In this document: positions 1 through 12,800 of the stretch, in pieces | Numbering within the stretch: position 1 is the first letter of the stretch | How the letters are laid out: each line of letters starts with the position of its first letter | Assembly: GCA_027886175.1 (NCBI GenBank) | Contig: JAJNNQ010000137.1 | Location: 38,364,001 to 38,428,000 of the forward strand | DNA length: 64,000 nt | Source: Phylloscopus collybita | Lineage: Eukaryota > Chordata > Aves > Passeriformes > Phylloscopidae | Direction: 5' to 3' | The notes under the pieces: generated by a model | The model's database searches: none | What the model was told of the DNA's origin: nothing | What the model saw: only the letters and a program-made list of their open reading frames with translations | Translations under genes and position numbers: made by a program

Positions 1-722
1 ATGAACAAATGAGCTAGGTAATTTTAATTGCAGACAGAACTGTTGTCATCTTGGCTTCTGAAATAAATGGCTCTTTGGCTATTCTGTCCCTTCTCAATCC
101 GGATACAAGCTTCTAGAGGGAAAAGGCAATGCTTGTACATTCAGAGATCTTACCACTCTAAAGGAAACTGCAACAAGTGGTATATAACTTTCAGCTAACG
201 CTCTTCTCACTAGTACACGGCAAACCTCATGTCCCAGGTCCTCTTGATTGTGATCCAAATCATAGCGTTTGCATAGCTTGGCCATTCAAAGTTTTAATGG
301 GGAAAATAAATTGGCAAACCCTGTAAATTGGACTTGTCTTTTGATTTCAGCATTTAGTGTGCCTGTACCTAGGTACAAAGTGGCATTATTTAAAGCCACC
401 CCTTGAAGGGAATGCCATGGGAATGGGATTCCACTGGGGCTTAATGGCTTTAAATGAGCACCCCCCCCCCCAATAGCTGTTCCACTCGGTCCTGCACTTT
501 TTCCATAGCATTACTTTTGCACTGCGCTGGGTTAATGAAGTTGAAACAAAGCACTGTATCATGTTTTTAGAGATACTGTGTTGCATATGGTAATACCTTG
601 CTTCTGCATACTGACCTCAGGCAGTGGCTAGGGTGGCATCTGCAAACTAACTCTTCAAAACATGAGCTTCACACAAAGTGCTGTGATGAGGAAAATAATC
701 TTGCTCTGTATTTGTTTTCCAG
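1..722 (+). other. 3' part of a NAV3 intron
   Basis: No coding exon is seen before 723. The stretch ends in a good acceptor, TTGTTTTCCAG. It contains a run of 11 C at 461-471, the only homopolymer of note. The short open frames here have no splice support. Confidence 0.7.
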
Positions 723-895
723 CTAAGAAGCTCTTTCAAACAGGCCTTTGGAAAGAAAAAGTCCACCAAACCTCCTTCCTCACATTCAGACATAGAAGAG
801 CTGACAGATTCCTCTCTTCCTTCCTCACCTAAATTGCCCCACAGCTCAGGAGAGTGTGCGACAACATCGATGAAACCATCACAGTCAGCATCTGC
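723..895 (+). CDS. NAV3: NAV3 exon 1 of 13 seen: Ser/Lys-rich linker
   Basis: The exon encodes [18 protein letters not shown] and then a Ser-rich run with [20 protein letters not shown]. The [12 protein letters not shown] and [18 protein letters not shown] blocks are hallmarks of vertebrate navigators. The acceptor is TTTTCCAG at 715-722 and the donor is GTAAGT at 896. The exon begins in phase 0 and ends with two bases of a codon. The following intron (896-3271) is AT-rich, with a T/G simple repeat near 1523-1592 and T runs near 2291-2320, and shows no other exon. Confidence 0.92.
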
Positions 896-3800
896 GTAAG
901 TCTCTCTCTTGGCAAATGGGGTGGGCTGGGAAACAGACCTCCAGCATGGCTATTTGCAGTTCAGAAACCATTGTCAACAGCTGTGATCTTCTAATCCTGA
1001 CCTCCATCCATTTGCCAGTTTTCTCGTGAGCTTCACCATTTACGCACTGGTTCTGCAGCAGCTCTTTATTGAGTCATAGTCTTTCCTTCTTTCACAGACT
1101 TTGCCCAAAATCACCCAGCTATCCAAGCTTCCAAAAGCTTCCCTGCACCATTAGCAACTCTATTGTAACCACTTAGTAAAGGCCAAATGCTAAAGTTTCC
1201 TTGCTTCCTTTTTTCATGACATTCTAAATATGTAATTTTTTTCCAGGTTGGCTATGAATTTTTACAGTATAGTCATTCCTCCTGTTATTACTTTATCTAC
1301 TTCATAGCTATTGATGTATATAATTTTTAATCTATTTTCTCTCTTTTATCAGCTTGGATTTTTTGTGGGATTTTACTTTAATATTTTATTCAAATCACCA
1401 TCCTTAAGGTTTCAGGTCTGAGAACAAGTCATCAATCGACAGCTGTCCCATTTCTTCAGTATTTTTTGAATATCTGATATGTTCTTGTAGAGTTCCCAGC
1501 TCTTATTCATATTCCCCTAGGTTTGTTTTGGGTTTGTTTTGTTTTGTTGGGGTTTTTTTTTGGTTGGTTGGTTTTTTGTTTGTTTGTTTGTTTTCATTCT
1601 GCTAAACTCATAACTCTTTCTAATATGGGGAAATCAACCTCTTTGAACCAAAAAATGCCTACTACTGATGCTAGCCTTACTGTCCTTCTCCTAAGTGAGA
1701 ATAATCAGGAGACAATTACTCTTTCTTAAGGTACTCAAGGAATTCTAGTCTCATGACTTTTATTAGATAATAAATAGAACATGCATGGAAATAAAATTTC
1801 ATTTCTTATTTGCTTAGCATAGGAAGGTGTGGACATATCACAGAAAGAGCTGTACCATAATATTTGGGGAAAAAAAATCCTAGTGTATGTCTTTATTAAT
1901 TTTTAATCACAATTAAAATATTTGTGCATGTTTTGAATGGTATTCATTATTTTTCTTCCTCTATTTGACATATATTTCATTTTCCACGAACTTCTTCATC
2001 TTCCCTTTGCTTACAATTTCTTCATATATTTTATTTTAGAACACCGAGTCTCGTGTTCTAAACCATTACCTTTACTTTCTTCCAATTGCATCTGTCTAAT
2101 ACATGTGTGTGCAGGTCATCTCTAGTCTGGGCATCAAAGAAAAAGCAATACGGTCGTGTGGTCTACAAGCATAGATCCCGGTAAAACTGAGTGTGGGGCA
2201 TGGAGTTGTATACCCAACTGCTGACCTGAAGAGTGCTGCATCTTCTTTTCCCAAAATGCATGCATTCTAGCAATTAAATGCTGGCTTTTGTTTCTTTTTT
2301 TTTTTTTCCTTTTTTTTTAATATTACAAGTCATAATCACAATAATAATACTTATTTTCATAAAATACTTTTCATGTTGAAATTTTTCTGCAAATATTAAC
2401 TATTTGTAGTCACAGTAATTAAGAACAAATAACATTTACTGAATTGACTGGAAACACTGCTTAGTGTAACAATATAGCCAAAATTCAGTGTTTTGTTTTC
2501 TACTGGTGGTTCTGATGATGATACAAAGAGGCAAAATAGTCTGACATGAGAGCTGGACCATTGTGGGTCCCTGAGCCAGTCATGTTTCAATCTTTTCTTA
2601 CAATATAATGGTTTCTTCCATTAAAATAAGAGCTCTTGAAAAATAACCACATGGTAATCCAGTCTTCAAGGGAAGAAAACCCCCAAACCAACCCACATGA
2701 TTTCATATAGCATGCATTACAAAATGACAGGTTTTAGGCAAAACATCAGCCATGACAAATTAAAACCATTAGAGATCAAAATCTTCTAGACCATAAATTC
2801 AAGGACTGTCCATTTGTATAATATTCAAATCAGAGAAAAATATTGATGCCTAACCAATAGTAAATATCAGCAGCACAATTTAATCAGCACATTCAGTTCT
2901 GACTATTGGTACGTAGAGAAATCATAAACTTTGCACCAAAGAAATTATGTGAGTATAAAATCCTGTTAAAACCAATAGATGATACACGCTCAAAAAGAGA
3001 TATCTGAAAAGTAGTTAAGAATTTGTTTTTCACCATAGTGAACTAAATTAAAGAGTTATAAAGTAATTGGATCACTTCTTATGGAGAGGGCTTTTTTTTT
3101 TCTTTTTTAATTTGTAGTTTGATCATTTTCGTATTTCTTTGATAAGTTTCTTTCTTCACTCATAGGTTTCACCAGCAGCAAGCATTTTTCCGTTCTTTGA
3201 TATTTAATAATGACACTGCTTTGGGGAGAGAACCTTCCTTTAATCTCCTGCCTGTTTCCTGCTCTTTTTAGGATCTGTGAGTGCACAGAGGCAGAGGCTG
3301 AAATTATTCTTCAGCTGAAAAGCGAGCTGAGGGAGAAGGAGCTAAAATTAACGGATATTCGTCTGGAAGCCCTCAGCTCTGCACACCATCTGGATCAGAT
3401 CCGGGAAGCCATGAACCGCATGCAGGTCAGTGCAGTAGCTTTAAGTGATGATAGAGATGCACACTAAGGGTATGACTCATGTATTTCCTTCCCTAGTACT
3501 TTGTTTCAGGCACCAAAAAAAACTGTCAATACAAAGTAAATTGCTGGATTGACAATACTTCTGAAGGATGGGTATGCTAAGTGTTCACCTTATAATAAAG
3601 ACATTCTTAGCATATATATTAGTAGCTAAATGGAAGAAGACATAATCCCTGCCCAAAGCCTATGACTGGGGTAAGCAACGTGACAGAGAAGCAGATCAAA
3701 AACTGATTTCTGCAGCATTTTAAATCCTTGATCAGTGGAGGGGGTCAGGATGTTACGTGCATACTCTCGCATCATTTCTGATTCCTAACTTGGCCGTGGC

Positions 3801-6800
3801 TGTCAAGGCAAAGAAGGTAAAATTGAACTGTATCCAGCATAATAAAATTTTGCTATTTTGTTATTTTGTTACATTGTTCCAATTCCTTCATGAACACATT
3901 TTTCTTTAGAAGATATTTCCTTTCATGAGGCTGAAAGAATGCAAAGAGAATGGCAGTGTTCTTCAGTGGAGCACTGACCTTTATGGGACTCGACTTTGTT
4001 GCTTACATGCTAATGCTCAGTATCATGGTGGGTGCCCAAAAGTATCTATAATATCTATACAGTATGACATAGGTCCTTCAGTGGAAATGGGTCCTTCTGG
4101 AATGGCAGCTAAGATACCTATGTCATTCCCTGAAGGCACTATAAATCTGTATTTTGGGAACAAAACCAAGGCCATGACTTGGGGATTCAGTTTGAGACAG
4201 GGCTGGCTATATGTTGAAGTCTAGGAATGAGCTGCCTGATGAACTTCTGTTGTAGTCAATCAAGTTTTAGTCCTGTAGTAAGGGGGGCTAAAGAGCTCTC
4301 CTAAAATTACCCCGAGATAGGTAACAGAAGGTGAAATGCAGTTCTTTGAGCACAGGCATTTCTTACCATTTGAACCAGCCCTAAGTATTTGCATCTGCAC
4401 AGGAGGTGTTGGTTTAGTGTTTTCCCCTGGAAGACCATGTTTGTTGTGCCACTGGAAACCCACATTTGCACAGCTCAATCCAGCCCAGTGCTTTGTGAGC
4501 TGAATTGCTCTGTGTTGGGTGCTTGGGTCAGGTGCACCTTTAGGCACTTTTGTGTAGATGCCCATAGCACCTGATTGCATAACTACAGAAATGGTGTGCT
4601 TGATGTCTTTTCTAGACCTCTTTGTTTACACAATGCCTGTATCAGTCTCAGCCAGGTCTTTAAATGTCTAGGGTACCTGCCTTCCTCCCAGGTGCTCACA
4701 CACTAGGTGCCAACATTGCTGTGGGATATTTGGCTGAACTTCAGTTAGAGGAAATTATCAAGAACTGGTCTATAAATATGGTTTCATTTGTCCAGACATA
4801 AGCCATTGATTTTGAGGCACTGGAAGGTTTTAAGGAACTATGAGGAATAGAATACAGTCAATTGCAGTGGTGGAGAAAAAAGATGTGAATGCTTATCGTC
4901 TGATGACATTCTCATACTGGGAGATGAGTACCTGAGCCAGGTGAACTCCTCAGATGGAGTGCCTTTCTGCTGTAGGCACAGTTCTCCAAAGTCTGAGCTT
5001 CCTCAAATCTGGGCAGAGGCAACTAGTTGAGATGCTGTTACTGGTAATCACCATTTCTGAAGTTTGCCCAAAAGAACAGGCAGCTGCCTTGCACTTGCCA
5101 AACTGTGATATTTTAGAGGATTGATGAGGATTGGAAAGGGGAAAAAATAGGACTGATGGAAGTGATAAATGAATACTTTTAGATTCAAAGCACATTAAAA
5201 ACCTAAAGCTCAGGTGAATTGAAGACTGCTAAGGACTGTGTAATTAATCAGCATTAATTGCAGAATGGCTCCTGATTTGAACCCTAGACTAAACTGATGC
5301 ACACATCTATTACCTTCTGTTATTATTATGCTGGTTTTCCCCTTCCCTTTCACTGTCTCCTCACCCGTGTGTGTGATCTAATCTTTTTGTAGCTGTTAGC
5401 AGGGTTTTTTATGATGCTATCTATCCCTTGTTTTTACTTGTATAATATAGCTGTGCAGCCTCCATAGAAATGAGACCTTTTACCAGGGTGATAGTGAATG
5501 TAGAATTAAATTTGATGTGCAGAACCATCTGCAAGAATAAGCAGTTACTTTGCCGTATGCTTTTGCAAGCTAGATTTAGCTGGTACCAGCCTGTTCTCAG
5601 GCTGAGTTTTCATTTTATTATTGTACATTCAATAATCACTTGGCACCACAGAGGATTTAGCAAAAAAAAAAAAAAAAATTCCGGTTGTTCTGATTCATCT
5701 GTCACTGTCTGTTTTCATCAGAGAGAGTTTGCTCACTGCTATGTGAACAATCCTGTGTTTGAATGATCAAAAAGTCTTATTTTATAGCAAGAAGGGTTAT
5801 GAAACTGTTCAACTGTTCAACTGTTCAACTATCAGTTTCTTATTTTTCATTTTTAATTTAATTTTTCTGTAGGGTTACTGCTTAAATTTTATATTCAGTG
5901 GCAGTAATAATTTTCTATGACTTTAGAAACATTGACATATCCAGTGACTTTCTTAACTGACTATTACCTGAGGTATTTGACAATAGAAAGTAGCTGAAAA
6001 AAATGGGGATACCTGGGAAAATTCTAATCACATTCAAATTATGGTCAACTGTACAATAAGCACAAAAGCTTGAAGCTTATATTGTTTAGGATCTATCTTG
6101 AGCAATATCAAGCTTATTGGGGGTTTTCCCTTCATTTAACAAGTAGAGGCAATCCAGTTTTCACTGTGTTCTATCTCTGCTGTGAAAGTGGTAAAGCAGT
6201 TAACTAGGTCAGGGGAACAGCATCACCAGACTAGCCACCAACATTGGCTTTCCAAAACAATGACCTCCTGTGCTTTTGTGTTGATTTCCTTTGTGTATAG
6301 AATGAAATTGAGATACTGAAAGCTGAGAATGATCGCTTAAAGGCAGAGACTGGAAATACCGGAAAGCCTGCCCGGCCGTCATCAGAGTCGTCAAGCAGCA
6401 CCTCCTCTTCTTCATCACGGCAGTCACTAGGACTTTCTCTGAACAATTTAAACATCACAGAGTCTGTTACGTCAGGTAAACATACTTTGGGCGCATGCAG
6501 CCTCAGCAGTTAGTAAGAATTTTTCAGCCCCTTAATGGGCCACATAGGAGAAGCATTACTGGAAATTAAAACACCTCATATCATTCAGGTTAAGATCAGA
6601 TATACATTCAGTAATGGTGATGAGGGCTAAAGCTGGTGGTTATGTCTGAAATATAGCTTTTAGAAGCCCCTGAACAACAGTAGGATTGTTTGTTATGTTT
6701 GCTTTGTTCCTAGCTATGACACTCTCTGCCATTGTAGTTTACAATACTCTTTGGTCATCCAGTCTACAATTTCTTGGAAAAAAAAAATTCTGTTGAAGTA

Positions 6801-9800
6801 TACATGACAACTGTATTGAGATATTCTCTTGCCCAGATAGAATAAAAAGTATGTGAAACTTTCTTCTTTTGGTTTGCAGATCTTTGATCATTCACTTAGC
6901 TCCTTTAACTTGACTTCATATTTGCAGCTAAGGCAGAAGGTGGTCTCAGTTAGCTTTATCCCTTACATTTTTTTTAGTTTGATACAGCTAGCTAGCCTAT
7001 GTTGGAGCAAATCACCATTTATCACAGGAGCCAAACCCCTCCTGGCCTATTAGGCACTCTCATTGTCTTCTGTGAATGAAGTAAAGCAAGCAGAACTTGG
7101 GTCCACATCCTGAACATTAACATTTGATTATTTTCCATGCCATGGAGTTTATAATGATAAGCCTTCTACATTTGTTTTGATAATGTAGCCAAGAAACAGA
7201 GGTGCTGTCACTAACATTAGAACCGGGAGCAAAGCAGGAGCAAAGCAGTACTCATTAGCATAGACGCCACAGAAATTATAATGCAGTCTCTGGAAGCAAT
7301 AAAAATGTGGCTAATAATTGTGGAAAGAGTCTAGGAAAGAGAACAGCTGGGAATATGCCAAACTGACTGTAATTTGGATTGGCAGTTAGTCATATTAACT
7401 TGCCAGTCATTGATTACGTGGATATTTGAACATTTTTTTCTGGTTAATATCAGAAAAAGAATGAAAATTGGTATATTTTCTATTTACATTCCAGATCTTT
7501 GAAAGGTTTAACTTTTAGCATGGAGGACCCTGAACTAGGCCTCAGCATGCAATGAAGTGGTGCAAAAGCAGGGAGAAAAAATTTAACTGCTCACAGATTT
7601 ACACATACTAAAAACAAACAAACAAACAAACAAAAAAGTAACAGAATTTTTTGCAATATGGTGGTTATAGAATGTCTCTCATGAGTAGCAGCCACTAGCA
7701 CTTTGTTGCTTGGCACTAACTCAGTGTAGATATAGGTAAACATGTAGGAAGAAAGGTCTGATTAAAAGGAGGGGGAACTAGATGAGAATACAATGGGTGA
7801 AGAGGAACGGAGGAAAGAAAAGGGAAGGTAAAAGATAAGATAAAAGAATGAAAATGAAGGAAATTGGGAGGAAGTGTTCAGCAAAAAAAATACAAAAAAT
7901 AAAAGCTGGAAGGAAAAAAAGAGGAAGGGGAAAAGAAAAATGGGGGAAAGGAGCAGGAGGAGGGAGAAGAGGATTGGGAGAAATGGTTGGATTTGATGAT
8001 CTTAAAGGTGTTTTCAGCTTAAATGATTCCAATATTTCATAAACTTTATATAATTTTCTATGTTATTGTTCTAAATGTTTTTCTCACATGCAAAGTAATT
8101 ACTTTTTGTTATAAGAAATTAGAGATATAAGGGTGCCTAATGAGGAGTGGAGAATTTCATTTGATTATGAATCTAGAATTTTTGATCACTGTGATGATCA
8201 TTTTGTTGCCGTGCCAGAGAACTTGGAAGGGTGACAGCTTCCCACCAAGTCTTGTGAGATTTCTGAGACAGCTGGAGTACTACTGAACAAAAGTCCCTGA
8301 GATACGAGGAGGTTAATCATGATGAGGATTAAGCTCAGAGAATTTAGCAATTTGGCTCTTCATATTATAAAAATGCCATTGCACTTTCTGGGAGCCATGT
8401 CTCCAATCAGCCACGGTCATCTGGAAATGACCAAAGCTATCCACTGTCACTTCCTAAGGGTATGAGGATACCCTGCAGATCAGTGTGAGTGGCAGCCTGG
8501 GAAAGGGTTTGGTGGTTACAGACACCCCTATTTCAGTCAGTCACTGGAGTGAAAGGAGCAAATAAGGACCAGTATAAGACTGGCCCGGAGTGCCAGAGCT
8601 CTGACAAGAATTGAAGTAATCACAGCATGCCTAAAAGGCACCTGTCAGGGGGGAATTAAAACAGTTAGTACAACCATGAAATTAGAGGCCCTTGGGCATC
8701 TTCTCAGCCCCTTGTGTCAGTGATAGAGAGAGCTTTTAGAAAGTGGAATTTGTTCCTTTGCTACAGAGTGATTTCTTTTTCCTAAAGACTTAAAGAAGAA
8801 TGAATTTAAAGAGCTACGTAAGGGTCATTTAGAGATTGAAACATTTCACAGGGGGATCATACCATTATTTGCCCTCAGATAAACTATGACATTATCAAAC
8901 CTCTTAGGTTTCCTCAAAGGTTTGTCAAGTATTCCAAAACACAGGACAAGTGAAGTGAAATATTCAGTGGTGACATAAGAATATCTGTCTGCCTGGAACA
9001 AAGCAAGCACAGATTTATTAAAACTCACAAAAAACCTAACTTCTTTGTTCAATGAATTAAAAAACAAAACAAAATAACCCCCCAAAAAACCAAAACAAAG
9101 CAAACAAACAAACAAACCAACAGCAGAATCTGCATTCTAGATCTGGATGTAAGTTATCAAACTTTTAACACAAAATCTTCTTTTTAATACATTAATAGAA
9201 ATTATATTCATAAGCCTTCTTTGCTCTTCCTTTGAACAAGTGACTGGATCTTACTGGGACCTCATTTAATTTGGATGAAATCTGACCTTGTGCAGACTAT
9301 GTCATGAAGTCGATGGTTTTCACACTAAGAACGAACAGGGCTTAGGTTAGTGGATTACTGTGCTGGCCTTTGAAGAAAATCAAAATCCATAATCTCATCT
9401 AATTTTATAGTTAGTTTAAATGTCTAACAGTAAAATATCAGAGAGAACTTCTAGAAGAAAGCAGCAGTTTTATCACTTGCAATAAAGCTGTAGACCCAGC
9501 CTTTAACAGAAATACATATGCTTTCTCATTTTAGCAGTTAATGAGGTGGTAGAAACAGAGGTCCAGAGCAGATCAAAATCACTCTTTACCTCCAAGAAAA
9601 ATGAAGCCTTCCTTAGAGGAATGGCTGAAAATACAGTCCCATATTCTGGAGGGGTCCAAAGTGGTTTTCTAGTGGGGGTGAAAAGGACTCTATCCGTGCC
9701 ATTCAGAAGGTAAAGGAATCATCTAGAAAGTGAAATTAAATGCTATTTTACTTAGCAGCAAAAATATCAACATGAGGATTTCTTGTTTTCTCTTCTTAAA

Positions 9801-12800
9801 ACATTCTAAAGGGCACAAATGAGTTCCCAAAGACATAAATTTAATTTAGTTTTTAAACAACATTACTTTGTGAACTTACTGTAATTTTGAAAAAGTTCCA
9901 AGAGGGAAAGCCAAGACAAGACTATAAAGCAAGATTTTTTTTATTTTTTTTATTTGTGGGTTATCTATTCATTTCTACATGATTAAAACTCCTAATATTC
10001 CTGCAAAAATTGACAACTTGTAACTTTTTTTTGAAATGATGAATTAGGCATAAGTACAGATTATAACAATTGCAAGTTGTTGTGATGGCAGCCTTTCTTT
10101 TTAACCAAAAAATCCTTTTAACAAATATTGAACTGATGATGTGAACATAATTGATGTGATTTTTCAGACTGATCACCTCCCTTCTTTTAATGTAGATATT
10201 TTGTTGGATGATGTCGCTGATGGAACACTCCACAAAGAAGGTCATAGTGTCAAAATTTTAGTCACTATAAACAAAGGCTATAGTCGAGCCAAGGTAAGTG
10301 CATTACCCAGAGCAGAATTATAGCTCAAGCAAATGCTGGAATATAGTTGCTCATTTTTTTATTATTATTATTTAAAGCCAGGAACTGAAGGGAAATACCC
10401 CATAGATAGCAGCTCTCTTCTCTGTCATTCTCAGTACAATTAGACACACTCCATAGACTAATGTCATATAGTCTCTTTCTGCTTTTGTGGTGGTTTACAC
10501 ACTGCCAATTTTTAGTTTAATTAGTAGTAGGATATCCTGGGACTTGCTATCTCTGTTTAAAAGTCATTATAAATTAGATCTATGCCTTGGTCTCCTTAGG
10601 ATGGAACTATGAATTTGCTGCTGAGAAATTGTATTGTCATGTTTTCATGTTCTGTGTTATAAAAAATTATAAATACAGTGCAGCCTTTATTTTTAGTCAT
10701 CTCTTTAAAAACACAGATGCAATCAAAGAGCAGAACAAGATTCTGTATTCCCTTCTTTATAAAGATGTATCAAAGTAGTACAATCTGTACCTATTTCTGG
10801 CACAGATTATTTATCAAAGTTGTAACCTCTCTTTCTAAATCATATTCTTATTCTTCATTAGGAAAACTATGAATTTTCATAGAAAACTAATTAGCACCAT
10901 TTTTAGTCCAGTTTCCAAGTATCTCTCTTTACAGGATCAAAAGCCTCATGCATACCTGATAGGATCAATTGGAGTCAGTGGAAAAACAAAATGGGATGTT
11001 TTAGATGGTGTCATCAGACGTCTCTTTAAGGTAAGACAATGAAAAATTTGCCAAAGTATTATTACTATTTTCTTTTTCATTTTGGAAAAATTCTGTATTC
11101 TTTGAGTTGTCTTGTCAAGTTTCTGGTTTGGTTTGGGTTGTTTGTTTTTTGGGGTTTTTTGGGGTTTTTTTAATATATAGCTAACACCACTATTAAGCTT
11201 TATTCCTAATGTCACTTTATTCCTAATGTCACTTTTTTTATGACTGCAGGCAGTTTTCCAAATAGCTTTCATTCAATAAATATTTTTATGACTTATGTTT
11301 TCATATAATTTCAGGAGTATATTTTTCGAGTGGATCCAACCACTAGCCTGGGTTTAAGCTCTGACTGCATTGCTAGCTATTGTATAGGGGATGTAACTAG
11401 AGCCCATAGCCTAGAAGTGCCTGAACTGCTGCCTTGTGGATATCTGGTTGGAGATAATAACGTCATCACTGTGAACCTGAAAGGTAAAACCTGAGGAATA
11501 CCTCTGCAGATACTGTAGAGTTCTACTCTGCAGTTCCCTATCCTTTTATGTTTATTTTTCTTACACCTGCCTTTTCTGTATTGTCTCTGGTTCGAGGACA
11601 CATCACATAAACTGTCTGTAACACATTGTGTAATATCTATCACAACCTTTTGAGGTAAATCTAAGAATATTTACCTCCCCTGCCTGACTGCCAAATCACA
11701 ACAAAATAGAGATTTCTAAACAGTGGCAAAAATACCAACCCCAAAACAGAGATTACGTTGAGAAATATTTATGCTTTATTCAGTTCCACAGGAAAAAATC
11801 TATACATTTCAAAAGCCCTAGGGATTTGCTATTGAAGGGGAGAGGGGGCCTTCAGGAGGACTTTACATACATGGATGTGACAACTGGTAACCCTTGTGGC
11901 TGTTACTTTGACCTTTTGTTTGTCATTGTTGCCAGTAACGTCTGAAACATATATCTTTGCCTCACTGAGCCTTCTCTTCACGTTTACTTTGATTGCATCT
12001 CTCCCACTCATCTCCATTCACTACTGCTGTTTAATTTTTTGTGGAAGGACACAGTGTTTCTACAGTAAAGAAGTCCTTAACAGGGATTTGATTTAGAAGA
12101 TTTGATTTAAGAGGTATCTTACCTTGCTTTGGGCATAGCAATGATGCCGTTGGGTGCTGGGCCAAATTACTACCTTAGCAAGGGTAAGACAGGCCATTTT
12201 TCTTTTCTTCTCTCCCCAGGAGTAGAAGAAAACAGTTTGGACAGTTTTGTGTTTGACACATTAATTCCTAAGCCAATTACCCAACGGTACTTTAATTTAC
12301 TGATGGAGCATCGCAGAATTATTCTTTCGGGACCCAGTGGCACAGGAAAGACCTATTTAGCTAACAGGCTGGCTGAATATATTATAACCAAATCTGGCCG
12401 AAAAAAAACTGAGGATGCAATTGCAACTTTTAACATAGATCACAAGTCAAGCAAGGTAAGTTACAGTTGAAAACATAATCTATTGTCCAATTTGTAGTGA
12501 TGAAGCAGAACAGATTTCATTACTGGTGTAGTCTTTTGCTGCTCTATTAGCATTTCCTCCTGCAGAAGTTCAGTCTCCAATCCCAGTGAGGTATGGGGAC
12601 CAGACCTTTCTGTTCTAAACAAACCATTGAAACACTGTCAAGGAAGTGTCAATTTTCCCCCTCTGGAGGAAACCCGCTTTAAGTATAGATGCAGAGTTCA
12701 ACTCCTATGTAAATTAAATTTTTGGAGTGTCTGTACTTCTTTTGTCAGAAGGTTGGCTATATAGTAATACTAGTGTACCTTGCTTTTTTATGATGATAAC

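Noticed and set aside
6170..6190. Shared CTGCTGTGAAAGTGG string here and near 15087
   Set aside because: A single 15-mer match with unrelated flanks, most likely coincidence.
7778..8042. Open frames on both strands over the purine tract
   Set aside because: Low-complexity Lys/Gly or Pro/Phe translations of an A/G repeat, located in an intron.
10959..10985. [10 protein letters not shown] as a P-loop
   Set aside because: Spacing does not fit GxxxxGK[ST]; the real Walker A is at 12330-12353.
12129..12219. ATG-started upstream extension of the Walker A exon
   Set aside because: The strong acceptor at 12218-12219 and the navigator frame from the previous exon place this part in the intron.
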